This document shows, piece after piece, positions 10,343 to 21,857 of a stretch of DNA of 64,000 nt. The stretch comes from Promerops cafer (lineage: Eukaryota > Chordata > Aves > Passeriformes > Nectariniidae). Position 1 is the first letter of the stretch. The number at the start of each line of letters is the position of its first letter. The position numbers and the translations under genes were made by a program. Under the pieces are notes generated by a model. That model ran no database searches and had not been told where the DNA came from. It was given only the letters and a program-made list of their open reading frames with translations. The stretch spans positions 62,001 through 126,000 of the forward strand of contig VZSE01004911.1 in NCBI GenBank assembly GCA_013398275.1, given 5' to 3'.

Positions 10343-11065
10343 GGACGGGTGCCCGTGGTGCCACCGCCCCGGTCCCTGCGCGCCGGCCGTGGGGTCGGTG
10401 CACAGCCCTGGGACGTGCCCGTGAGTGGGGCCCGGGAGGCTGCGCTGGGGCCAGCCCCAGGCCGGCGGGATGTCGGCCGCCAGCGCTGGGGGGACTGGGG
10501 AAGTGGCCGGGCCGCGTGCTCTGCCCCAGCGCTGTGTCCGTGCCACCCTGTGCTGTGATCCCCCCGCCCCTCCCGCGTCCCCTGTGCTGTCACCCCCAGC
10601 CCCACACCGTACTAACAGCACTGCTCCTCAGGGCTCCCCTGCCCTGCCGGCACCCAGGCCTTCCCTACCTCAGCCCCGGCTTTCGGGGCACCCTCCCTTG
10701 TCGCACCGGGGGCCGCAGCCTGTCCCCCGCTCCCGGGGACCTGCCTTAACCCCGCACCAGTTACACCACAGCCGCCTCCCTCCTTCCCCACCGGCCCCTC
10801 ACCTCGAGGCTGCCTGACTTTGCCGCTTGCCCGGCACCGCGGGAGGCTCAGACCCTGCCGTGCCGTTTGTGCCGGAGCTGCCGGGATGCTCCTGGCCCAG
10901 CCCCAGGATGCACCCCGGCAGAGTTTGGTGTTGCCTGGCCATCGGCAAAGGTCTCCGACCTGAATCCCTGTGGCCTCCCGCTGCCTTGGTGAAGCCCAAA
11001 CCAAAGGATGCTGCAGACCCACGCTGTAACCCGGCTCTGCAATAAACCCCGTCCGCACTGACGCT
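10343..11065 (+). other. TPPP3: TPPP3 3' UTR
   Basis: GC-rich untranslated sequence from the stop codon to just beyond the AATAAA at 11041-11046, which is followed by a GT-rich element (ccgtctggttgtgtt). The long open frames here on both strands are by-products of base composition. Confidence 0.8.
11041..11046 (+). terminator. TPPP3: TPPP3 polyadenylation signal
   Basis: AATAAA about 700 bp after the stop codon, with a GT-rich downstream element about 25 bp further on. Confidence 0.85.
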
Positions 11066-11520
11066 CCCGTCTGGTTGTGTTCATGGCCCGAGCAGCCGGA
11101 GCCCCTCTGGCTGCTCGCCCGGCCGGGCAGAGGGGGCTCGGCCGGCCACGCCGCCCCAGGGCAGCTGTGCCGGGTGCTTGGCCCTGGCCACCGAGGATTT
11201 TGGCAGCTCCTGGCTGGCCCCGAGTTGCCTGAGCAACCGCAGGCACACAAACACGAGCGCCTGGCTCCCACTCCTGCTCTGTTTGCACCAAACACACGAG
11301 CTCCTGGTAACGATCCCTGGGAACAGGCTGGGCTCCAGGATGGGCCGGCAGCTCCGGGATGGGATGGTCACTCCGGCCAGTGCATGAAACTGGGTGTAGG
11401 CGCTGTGACCCCGATCCCAGGCACGGCCTGAGCCTGCTGCAGTGCTGCTGGGGTGGCAGTGCCAGGATTTGCAGCTGCATATCCACCTCCAGGGTCATCC
11501 ATTCAGAGCCAGGCTCCCTA

Positions 11521-11540
11521 AATAACCCCCAGGGGTTATT
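11521..11540. repeat. 20-bp near-perfect palindrome
   Basis: AATAACCCC, a 2-bp spacer CA, then the exact reverse complement GGGGTTATT. Lies about 475 bp beyond the TPPP3 poly(A) signal. Confidence 0.85.
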
Positions 11541-12229
11541 TCCAGGTGCCTCAGCTGTGGCACTGGCACTGCTCAGCCCGTGAGGGATGTGCCAGGGGCA
11601 CAGATGTGGCTGGGACAGGCTCGCTCACTGCCAAGGCACGGCACTGCACCTCTGCACCCCAGAGACCTGCTTTGGGAAACACAGGAGAAGGAAGAGGTTC
11701 TCTTCTTCCAGGCTGGATTCAGCCCCATCCTCAGTGAGGGTGTACCAGCAAGTGTCTATCAGTGGTAGGCTGGAGTGAGGGCTGGGGGTTATTCAGAGCC
11801 AGCTCGCCTTTGCGTGGGTTGGAGGGAGTTTGTGTCTGTCTATCCCTAAAGGCTCTTTCTGAGCATCCAAAGTTCCTCAAAAAACTGTTGCTTATGAAGG
11901 GGGAGGCAGGGGAACTTTAACCCTTTGCTGACTCCATTGCCCAGCTGCACAAATGAGCTGCAGAATTCCCAGAGCTGCAGAATTCCCAGAGCCAGGCTGC
12001 CCTGCATGCCTTGATTGCTGTGGAGGTGACTCAGCCCTGTCCTTGGAGGCTTGGCAAAGGAAGATTATTTTGGGAAGAGGTGAGCAGGTCAGGCCCCACA
12101 GGACTCATCCCCTGCCTGTGTGTGGCCCTGGTCAGGACCTGGTTGTTGAGCACAGGAGCTCCCATGTGGGCACAGCTCTGAAGGGGAGTTGCAGGTGTAG
12201 ATGTGTTTTTGATACAGGGAAATCAAGAC

Positions 12230-12430
12230 TGGGAATCATAGAATCATGGAATTATTTGGGTTGGAAGGTACCTTAAAGACCATCTCGTTCCAATCCTCGC
12301 ACCATGAGCAGGGATACCAGGTTGTTCCAAGCCTTGTCCAACCTGGCTGTGAATGTTTCCAAGGAATGGGGCATCCACACCTTCTCTGGCCAGCCTGTGC
12401 CAGGGCCTCCCCACCCTGCTGGGGTGATGC
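12230..12430 (-). mobile_element. CR1 LINE 3' fragment
   Basis: Reads on the minus strand. Its 3' terminal repeats appear on the plus strand as AATCATAG AATCATGG near 12236, followed by the characteristic GGGTTGGAAGGTACCTTAAA segment and the stretch matching the CR1 consensus around 'ggttgttccaagccttgtcc'. 5'-truncated and decayed, with no intact ORF. Confidence 0.85.
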
Positions 12431-15069
12431 CACTGCTGCTCAGGTGATGGCTCACCCAAGGCAGGGACTGCGGGACCTCCCAGGACAGCCAAATCCACCA
12501 GCTGGCCTCTCCCTGCTCTGAATCCTGAACAGAAGCAGCTTCTTCGCAGCCTGTGAAGCCACTGCAGATCAGGTAACAGCTCACAGCTCTCACAGCACCC
12601 ACGTGCTGCCATCCCCTGCATAAAGATGCTCTTCACCCACCCCAGCGCCTCTTCAAGTCCTTCACCACTTTCTCCACAGTTTCCACAGAATTTCTCCCCT
12701 CCAGCCTCCTTGGTTCTCAAGGAGGCAGCTCCAGTGCTGTTCCCAGCATGGAAAAGGCATCTCAGTCCTGCCAAAGCAGCCCCAGGAGAATTTGTGCCAG
12801 TAAAGACTGACTGGGTCTGTTGGCTGCAAAGTGCCCCAGATCAGCCTGAAAAAAATCATGTCCTCTGAGGTGATGGGAACAGCTTTCTGGGAAGAGCAAG
12901 ACATTGATCTGGGTCTTCATCAAAAAGGGCAATCTTACTAAATACCAGTGTAATGATCTCCTGAGAGTTGTTGGCTCTGTGTGTGCATGTCCAAGGCTCC
13001 CCCATTCTGAGGGTCTGAATGCCCTTTAGAAACAGCATCTGCAGTGCTGTGGCTGTGACCAGCAATACAGGTACATCACACAGCTCCTCAAAGTGGTTGA
13101 ATCCAGGTGGAGACATGGGTAAGTGCAAGGAATATGGCTTTTAAACACCAGTCTTCCCGAGCAGTGTGGGCAGGAGAGGTTCCTGGAGTGGTTGGCAGTG
13201 GAGCACAGGACTGACAAGGAGAGGCCAAGTTGGAGTGCTCAGCACTTGAGAAGACCAAAACCTGAAGAAACTTCCACAGGACCAGCAGCTACAGCTCTTT
13301 CCCCAGTGAAGCTTGAAGTGGTGCCACAGGCAGCTGAGACCGTGGAGACCTTGAGGCATTAGTGGCAGATCTACTCTGTGTGATGAAAAGTGACACTGCC
13401 CAAACCAAAGGGCCTGCAGCCATTTCCTTGTGCTAATGACCTTCCTCTGGCCAAGCATCTGCTCTGAGCTTGGCTCCACACCAGCCCAAGACAGACACTT
13501 TGCAGCCAGCCTGTAATTCTCTGGCAGCAGAGGAGCCAGCAGGAGGAAGGTGTCTCAGCAGTGTTTGTGTTGTGTGCACTGATCCAAGCTCCAGACACAA
13601 AGATATTTTCTCCTTCCCACTTGTCTCTTCCCCTTGGCCACTCTCTGGCCACGTTCCCACAGTGGAGAGACCTTGCCCCTGTGGTGCCCTGCCACCAGAA
13701 ACTGCCACCTCCTCTGGGTTTTAGACAAAGCCAGACTCTCTTACAAGGTGATGTCCCACCTTGCCACTGAGACGTGCAGCCCAGAAGGATCAGCTGGGTG
13801 GCTGCAATTCATTTAGCTGTAAAATGTGTTTTCTGCCCCCAAGGTCCCTTCCCTAGAGAGCTTCTGGAATCATCTGGGGTCATGGCTAATGTGCTTCATG
13901 CTTTGACAGCAAGTTGTGTGCTGGGGATGAGGGAGCTGGCTCCTCTGAGAAGTCATTTTTCCCTAGGAGGAGCAATTTGACCAGAAACACTGATGAGGAT
14001 GGATCACTCTGGTCCTCAAGGATACAGATTTGTTCCTAGAAGAGGGAGATAGTGAATACCAATATGCCCAGGGAGGTTTTAGCCTGTGCAGGGTCACCAA
14101 GAAGAGCTCATATGTTGTCCAAACATCTGCTCCCCAGGGAACATCCCTCCTCAGAGGGCTCTGTGCTGGTACAGAGCAGGTCCTTGGTCTCGGGCCAGGC
14201 AAAACACCTTCCCTGTGGAGCTGTACCTGCCCTGCTTCCTCAGTACTTTTCCATTTCACTGCTAGCCTGATGGACAATGTTTTCCAAAATACACAGGCGA
14301 GGCTGTAAATCGTGTTCAGACAAGATTCAGAGTGCAGCTTCTATCACCTAAACCCAGGACTCAAATTCAAGCTCCTCCTGTCAGTGCCCTGAGATTGGTT
14401 TGACCACGTGTGTTCCAGGCAATACTTCACTGCCAGCCACGTGCTCCAGCACTGTGCTGGAATATTGATTCTGTACCCTTTTAGATGGAATTCAATTAAC
14501 TAAATTACCATCTTCCTAGCATGGCATGGTTCCAGATAAATTGTTATTATCCAGGACTCATGCCTGCATTTTGTTAATGTAATAACTGCAGCAGAGTTGT
14601 AAGAACACAGGGGGAGATGGAAGCAGGAAGATGCAGAGAAAGAAAACAAAAGGGAAGGATTGGATTCACCAGATTTAAATACAACAGGAGATACCATGCA
14701 AGGTAAAACTGATCATGGTTCATATTTAATGTCTGTTTTGTTCCCTGTACAGAGCACAATTGTATAATTGCTCTGAACTCCAGAACTATCCAGAGCTGCG
14801 TGCACAGCTTCACAGATGTGTGATGCACATCTGCCTAGTGGGGACGATGGTGCATTTCTCATGACTGGTGCATTTCTCAGTTGGAAGAGGTGTTTTGGGA
14901 ACAGTGTGGCTGCTCTCTTTAGTCAGCTGCTGCAGCAGGACAGTTTGTGTATAGTAAAGACCCAGGCAAGATTGTCGCAGAAAAAAGATTAAATGATAAG
15001 CAGGCATTTGGGAGAGGGCACCTGCTGCAAGGATATTTTCCCCAAACTGATACACTGATTTCATCTTGG

Positions 15070-15428
15070 AACCATAGAATGTTTGGGACTAGAAGGGATC
15101 TTAAAGATCCCTTAGTTCCAACCCCCTGCCATGACTAGGGACACATTCCACTAGACCAGGTTGCTCCAAGCCCTGTCCAACCTGGTCTCGACCACTTCCA
15201 GGGATGAGACAGCCACAGCTGCTCTGGACAACCTGTGCCAGGGCCTCCCCACCCCCACAGGAGAGAATTTCTTCCAAATACCCAATCTAACCCTGCCCTC
15301 TGTCAGTGTGAAGCCATTCCCCCTTGCTGTGCCACTCCATGCCTTTGTCCAAAGCCTCCTCCAGCTCCCTTGGAGCCCCTTTAGGGACTGGAAGGTGCTC
15401 TAAGGTCTCCTCCTCTCTTCTCCAGGCT
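15070..15428 (-). mobile_element. CR1 LINE 3' fragment
   Basis: Starts on the plus strand with ACCATAGAATG and 'ctagaagggatcttaaagat', then 'gttccaaccccctgccatg', all typical of the inverted CR1 3' end. It extends further 5' than the neighbouring copies, to the 'ctcctctcttctccaggctg' region. Confidence 0.87.
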
Positions 15429-15546
15429 GATTTCCATTTATTCAAAATCACATTTTGAAACATTTGTACTTGGAGCTCTAAGCTTGTAGCCCAGAGCTCT
15501 GTATATCAAGACCTGCAGCTACAGCCAAGATTCACTTTAAGATGTC

Positions 15547-15578
15547 ATTGTCAGAGATTGTCGGAGATTGCTGACAAT
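15547..15578. repeat. Short inverted repeat
   Basis: ATTGTCAG and its exact reverse complement CTGACAAT flank a 16-bp loop that itself repeats GAGATTG. Function unknown. Confidence 0.6.
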
Positions 15579-17066
15579 CATTAATATCTGATAGAAACTG
15601 TTCCAAGAGATCAATAGCATGTGCTAAGACAGCTGGAAGCACATCAGTGGAGCTCTGTGATTGCAACAGGCAAATCTCCTCTCTCTCGTTTTGGCCTAAG
15701 ATATTTTTCCAAAATAAAAAAAAGGTTTCACCAGACACAGAATATTCCTGATGTGCCGCTCACAGAACTGGCATTTTCATGACTTGGCTTAGAAGTCCGT
15801 GACCAGTTCCAGCCTCATTAAGGGTATAATGTGTGCTAATGGTCACCAAAATGGCTCTCTGTTGTGTACCAGATCCACCCACTTGCCAGCAGCGGGGGGG
15901 GGCATTACAAGAAGCAGACACGACTGGAGGAATTCCGCTGGGACAGAGGCACCAGGTCCTGCCATGGCAGGTGAGCTGTCCCCTGCCTGTGACCAGCCCA
16001 CACCTCTGCCTGTCCTGCAGAACAGCCCTGGGCTGCTGTAGTTCAGTCAATTGTTTCACTCCCGGTCTTGGAAATAACACCTGGCAACTTGGACATTTTT
16101 CCAGAAGAACTCCTCAGAAGGCAGCACAGGGAGAAGGGTGGGTGAGCTTACACGTGCTGCTGTTCTGAGCATCTTTCTGACAGGCTGGGCTGTTCTGAGG
16201 GACAAAAGGCACTGTGGGATCCAGCAGCTGGAGGTTACACACAGCAGAGAATCTCCAGAGCTGCCTGTGAGAGGCTGCACATTCTGTTTGTAAAAAAGCT
16301 TGGTTTGGTCCTTCAGCAGCCCAGGCATCCATCCTGTGATGCTCTGGCTTCCTTAGAGTAACTCCATTCTTGCTGTACCATGACTCCAAGCTCCTGGAAA
16401 ATGCCAATAGGGCACATCTGGCCCTGGCACCACACGAGTGTGGTTGCTCTGTATCAGTTCTCATGAGCCTTATAAACCACACCAGCCCCCGTTTACTCGA
16501 CGCCCGGGAGGCTTTGAAGGATCCTTCCCTTTTCCTTTACTCTGTGTGGGTGTTTGATTCCTGGAGATGCAGAAGCAGCAGCCTGATCCATCTCTTGTGG
16601 GCTGGAAGCTGATACATGGTTCCCCTAAAGCCTTTCATCCAGCCACTGAATCAGATAATCCCTTTGGGATGAGACAAGACATAAGAAAACAAACCCCAAA
16701 TCCCCAGGATCACAAAGGGTCATAAATGTTACAAGAAAGGAATCACTTTTGTACAGTTTTCTTCATGTCTGGTAAGTCCCTCGGAGCCTTTCCAGTGGTG
16801 CTGCTGAGCCCTCGGAAGCAATGAATGTCCATGAATGTAACATGGTGTGAGTTTAAGCAAACCCTGATGCCACTGCTTTGAAGTTTGTGTCTCAAACACA
16901 CTTCTAAAGAAAAAAAAAAGATATTTTCCAAGCATTTGTGCATAGGTGTGAAAAAAAAGAACATAAATAAGCAGTAAAATCTGAAACACACCAAGATAAT
17001 CTGGAGTTTTGGCACGAAGCTCAGGTGATGTCAGGAAACAATTCTAAACAGAAAAGTTTCTATGGA

Positions 17067-17085
17067 TTTTTTTTTTTTTTTTTTT
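17067..17085 (+). repeat. Poly(T) tract, 19 bp
   Basis: Uninterrupted T run. It could be the tail of an old minus-strand retroposition, but no body was recognised beside it. Confidence 0.85.
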
Positions 17086-17384
17086 GGAGACCTAATTGGA
17101 AACAGATTTTTGCTCTGGATTTAAACACTTCCCTGCAGCATCTGCAGGGTTATCCCTGCTTTATGCATGTCAGGAACAGGAGGGTCTGGAGCCGAGGAGG
17201 GAAAAGCTCAGCATCCTCCTGTTCACAGTATTGCTACCGGTTTAGCCTGTCTTGGGACAGTCATGCAACATCACTTTCTTGGGATTATTACCCAGTAGAT
17301 TTCAAGGTAAATTACAAAATCCAGCGAGGCTCCTGTCCGTTGAGGTCCATCCTTCCACCCTCATAAATCCAGCAAGGATTTCTT

Positions 17385-17560
17385 GCTCCACGGAGACGCA
17401 GCTCCGAGAAGAGCAAGGAGCCCAGGGCGGGTTTGTTTCCCCGGCGGCGGGAGAGGCCGGGGCAGCCGAGCAGCTCCTCTGTGCGGCGGCTGCCGCGCCA
17501 GCAGGGCCGGGACCCCGCGGGCGTCCAAGGCTGAGCTGAACGGAGACACAGAAACTCCAC
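17385..17560. promoter_or_regulatory. Isolated CpG-rich patch
   Basis: A short, dense cluster of CpG (core about 17430-17530) inside CpG-poor, AT-rich surroundings. It looks like a small promoter or a relic of one, but no exon can be placed on either strand. Confidence 0.4.
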
Positions 17561-18565
17561 AGGCACCGTCCACACACGGGATCTGCCCGGTAGCAGACTT
17601 GGAACTGTCAGTGGGTTCACACTGCACAGGCTGCAGAGGACAACAGTCACCAGCGTTTGTTCATGCAGTGCTTATGTATCGATGGGATAATAAAAATGCC
17701 CTTATTTTAGGTTTTAATTTTTTTCTGAAAACATTTCCCCCTTATCCTAAAACACCATCTGGCTGCACTTCTTCCATCATCCCTATCAGATCTGCCATCT
17801 AAAAGCATCCAACAACTCTTCTATATTAATGTTTTTTGCAGTCAAGTCGACCAGCAGAGAATGTCAGAGACACCAGCGACTCCAAAACCATAAACCTGAC
17901 ACAAAAACCAGCCTGCAAATCACTGTCTGGAAAGCTTATTAATAAAAAAATTAAATAAACTATCTTTCTGTCAGCTGAGACTTCCAGTAGTAACAGGCAG
18001 AGATGATTATGGGTAAACCTAAGAGAATGTTCAAGACATGTAAACCCATCCATGAGGTGTGACACAGCCCCAGAATCAGTTTTGTACAGATTTATTTAGA
18101 TATTAACATTTAAAGTATAAATTATTAACAAACATAAAATACAGATGTTAACATATGGGGTTAGCCTGTATTCATATTGGTGCTCTTTTTTTAATGCTGA
18201 CCTTATCTCCAGAGGAAGTTTAAAAAAATTATTTTGAAAAATAGTTTAAATATTTAAATAATAAAATATTAATGTATATTAATAAAATATTAATAAAGTA
18301 TTGATGAGCACTCCTGTATCTTTATCTAAAGCCCTCTTTGTTTTTTTAACTAAAAGTCCCACATGATCAAATTGATTAGTTAATTTATTAGCTGCCATAT
18401 TCCACGTTTTCTTGGCTTTTTTTTATTCTTTGGGTCTTGCTTCTCACCTGTTTCCTGTTCGAAGAGAAATGACACAAACAGCATCTAATTAAAGAGATCT
18501 GTCACGTTAGCATTGTGTTAATTGGCTTTTAAATAAATTGCAGCCCTGCTCCTTTCTCTAGGCCT

Positions 18566-18690
18566 GATGGGATGGGATGGGATGGGATGGGATGGGATGG
18601 GATGGGATGGGATGGGATGGGATGGGATTGGAGNGGGATGGGATGGGATGGGATGGGATGGGATGGGATGGGATGGGATTGGAGCAGGGC
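18566..18690. repeat. (GGGAT)n satellite tract
   Basis: About 24 copies of GGGAT broken by a GATTGGAGNGGG variant. The single N at 18634 marks a base the assembly could not call. The same GATTGGAG variant closes the array at its right end, which suggests an internal duplication of the block. Confidence 0.95.
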
Positions 18691-20384
18691 TGACCCCTCT
18701 GTGCTGGGCACTGGTGCCCATCAAGCAGCAGCCTCAGCTGCCCGAGTTCCCTCAGGAATGTCTGGGAGTACTTTCCTTGGAGCAATGGTGCCATGTGGGT
18801 GTTTTGGTGGTGCTGTCTTTCTTCACTGTCCCCTAAAAAGCCTCAGAAATACCATGATTTTCCTATTCAGTGGTTTTTCTTAACAATTTTAATCTTTCTT
18901 GCTTGAACAGTATCAGCAATAAGAAGTTGATGAGATTATCTATGAAAAAGTCTCGTTCCCCACATGATCTTTGATTATCAGTGCAGTCTGGAGCTATAAG
19001 CTGTCTCTGGAAGCAACTGATTTTAATTCTTGCACCCATTTACAGAGGGCTTCCCCCTCCCCCCTCATCTTTCTCCAGCCATGCTTTTGACTCCCTTTTC
19101 TATGGCTATTTGTATGAGAAATAGCCTAAAAACTTTCCAGACATCAGGTTGTTGCAGAATTCACAGGTTTGTTCTTGCCCCTTAGTGTTTTCTGGAGTGG
19201 AGGAACCAGAGAGCGTTGTGGGATCTGCAGAAGAAGAGTTAATTCATTTTCATGTCAGTGACTGATATTTCTCAATTTCCAAAAGTAAAGTCACTCTGTT
19301 TCCTGAATCTCTGATGTGGAAAGAAGCTCCTGCACAGGGTAAGTCTGATAATCATAAATTATTCACTGACCAATGCAGCTTTGGTTTTAGCACCTTAATT
19401 TTTACACGCAGACCTCAAAGTTACCTTCTCTCAGCTCTGTTGAATTTATTGAATGACCATTAATTTTGCAGCTGAAGCCTTTCTTGCAGGCAAAGTGGGA
19501 TTTTCTATGTTGTTTTTCTATGCTTTCTTCATTCTTAGGTAATAATGTTTGCAGAAGGATGTCACAGAGTTTGTGTTAAACTTTATCAATGCTCCTGATA
19601 GGTATCCAAATAAATGTCACATTCAACACATCTGCCCTGGTTGGTCAGCACAGAAACTGTTCCAAATTTCATGCTTGACCTTTCCGTAAGAGCTCATTTA
19701 ATGGTTTTGTTTTTAATTAACTACAGTTAAAGAAAGCAGCTGTTGTGTTTGAGGACAATTTCATACTGCCCCATCTTATTGAACACAAATGTTTTAATCT
19801 GGAAAAAGTGGTTTTGCCCATTCTACTGCTCCGTGAGGAGGTTCCACTGGCCTGAAAATAAATTCATTCTAATGGCACACCACTGAATTTGCTGTCATGT
19901 GCAACAGGAAAGTGACAGTTCTTCTTCTTCCCCTGCACTCTGTATCTGCATAAATAAAAAAAAATAAATAGGTATCTCTAACAAAAATTTAATTTGCTAT
20001 ACAGCTACAAGTATTTTTATTTTAGTTACAGTGTAATTTTGTATTGTGCCAGTGAAGGGTGAGTCTGCACATCCTGGCTGGATGAAATGTCTCTTTTCAA
20101 ACATTAATATCTGCATTTCCTCCAAGTTTTATCTAAACTCTGAGTTTCTTCTGATTTCCAATTTCTTTATTTTTTAATGGACTCGTCTCAAAAATGTTAT
20201 GCTGCTTGATATTTCTAACATCAAATATTAACATTTTGCATTTAATATCATCCTTTTTTTTTTTTTTTTTTTTTCCTTTTTAGGCAGTGTTTAAAGATGT
20301 TTAAAGTGTCCAAAGGCTGGAAGACCAGCAAAACTCAGTAGTCTATTACTGCATTAACAAACAGTGCACCATCACATTTACCAT
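18691..20384. other. AT-rich gene-free spacer
   Basis: No open frame, splice pattern or known repeat was recognised on either strand. Contains a T tract of about 24 bp at 20252-20276. Confidence 0.55.
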
Positions 20385-20590
20385 GGCCCTGTTGAGGTAT
20401 GGCCAGGAACACATCCCACTGAACTAGAATTCTTGCATTCCCCACCCCTGGAAGTGTTCAAGGCCAGGCTGGACCGGGCTTGGAGCAACCAGATCTATTG
20501 TAAGGTGTCCCTGTCCATGGCAGGGGGTTGGAACAAGGTGATTTTTAAAGCCCTTTCCAACCCAAACCAGTCTGTGATCATAGATTTACG
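20385..20590 (+). mobile_element. CR1 LINE 3' fragment
   Basis: Contains 'tgttcaaggccaggctgga', 'tggagcaacc' and 'ccctttccaacccaaac', ending in TGTGATCATAGAT, which is the CR1 3' terminus in sense orientation. 5'-truncated. Confidence 0.87.
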
Positions 20591-20879
20591 CAATGTCTGA
20601 GCATCTTTAACAAAAAGGAAAGTTGCACCTCTCTTCAGATTTTTGTGGGGTTTTTTTTGGGCAGGATCAGCAAAGTCAGATTAGTCCAGCTGAAAAATAC
20701 TCCATCTGCCCCCTCTGCTGGTGTCCCTGCTCTAAGGCTGAAAAATGCCTTCCAAAACTGCAGTGGTCAGGAGAACTCAGGGAGCTTAGAGGAGGAGGCA
20801 TGCTCCCTTAACAGGCACAGCAAACTATTAGGTCAATAAAATTTATCAATCATCAGAAATTGAGATGGCTAAAAACACC

Positions 20880-21070
20880 AGCATCCTGTGAATATTCCAC
20901 ATTCCACCAAATTAGAATTATTGCATTCCCCATTCCTGCAAGTGTCCAAGGCCAGGCTGGACAGGGCTTGGAGCAGCCTAGTCAAGTGGAAGGTGTCACT
21001 GCCCATGGCAGGGACGTGGAATGAGATGATCTTTAAACCCATTCTAGGATTTTCTAGTTCTAACACCTGA
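20880..21070 (+). mobile_element. CR1 LINE 3' fragment, second copy nearby
   Basis: Parallels the copy 500 bp upstream segment by segment ('caaggccaggctggacag', 'gcccatggcaggga', 'gatgatctttaaa'), but differs at many sites and lacks a clean 3' repeat. Either two insertions or an old local duplication. Confidence 0.8.
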
Positions 21071-21851
21071 ATGGCCAAGCTAGGCCTGGGAATTGTTGGG
21101 AGGACAAACTGGGTAGGGCCAAGCACAATGCCCATTACTAGCAGAGATAATGGTGGTCCTGGGAAGAGTGGATTTCCAAACAGTCCACTGAACCCATCTA
21201 CCCTCTTTAGGGGATTCCCTCTGGAAAATGCCATGAAGGATTTTCCATGTGAGGTGTGTCACGAGCGTCACAGAGCAGAGTGGGATTCCTGCTTTTGAGT
21301 ATCACTTTATCTACCCCTGGTTAGTTAAAGGGGGAGAAAAAAAGAAGGCATAGAGAAAGTCACTTAACTTGTAGAAAGGCAATAGCTGGAAAAAGTATTG
21401 AAAATTCCAATTCTGACAAAGATTTCAGGGAAACACCTCTGGTTTAGGAGCTCATTTATTTTGGTTGCACCCTCTCAAAATGCATCATCTAATCCGGCAT
21501 TCCTGACAAGCAGCTCACTCTGTGGCAATGGAAAGATTTCTACTTATGCCAATAGAACCAAACGTTTTTTTCTCATTGTTTGGGTGCCAGATATGGAATA
21601 GGGGGAAAAAAATGTTTGTGTACTTTTCAGTATTTAAAATGACAGGCACCATCAGCCTCACCCCAACAACCTGCTGGGTTAGGTTCTGTCAGAGAAATGT
21701 CACTTCAACCTGTCCCCAGAACCATGAGGGGGTATTTAGACACCCCAGGGACAACTGCTCCTCTCAGAGCTCCCTGTCTCCTTCTGCAGCCCAGGTTCTC
21801 ATGCTGAAATCAAGACACAATGCAAGTAAGATTCATATAAAGAAAATAACC

Positions 21852-21857
21852 TTTATT
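21852..21857 (-). terminator. PLEKHG4: PLEKHG4 distal polyadenylation signal
   Basis: AATAAA on the minus strand, followed by T-rich and TTGTGTCTTG-like sequence. The best candidate for the gene end. Confidence 0.5.

Larger units (their letters stand above)
11066..18560. other. Gene-poor spacer, left part
   Basis: No supported exon. Contains CR1 fragments (about 12230-12430 and 15070-15428), a 20-bp palindrome (11521-11540), a 17-bp tandem duplication (11955-11988), a short hairpin (15547-15578), a T19 tract (17067-17085) and an isolated CpG-rich patch (17385-17560). The right end is AT-rich. In mammals this slot between TPPP3 and PLEKHG4 holds KCTD19 and LRRC36; no exon of either was recognised. 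Confidence 0.6.

Noticed and set aside
10051..11498. Long open frames on both strands over TPPP3 exon 3 and 3' UTR
   Set aside because: Shadows of a GC-rich coding exon and UTR; they conflict with the well-supported TPPP3 frame.
18518..18883. Open frames of repeated MGWDG or HPIPS units
   Set aside because: Translation of the (GGGAT)n tract, not genes.
20252..20285. Long T tract followed by TTTTTAG, resembling a polypyrimidine tract and acceptor
   Set aside because: No open or conserved exon follows on the plus strand; more likely a simple T tract near the CR1 insertion.
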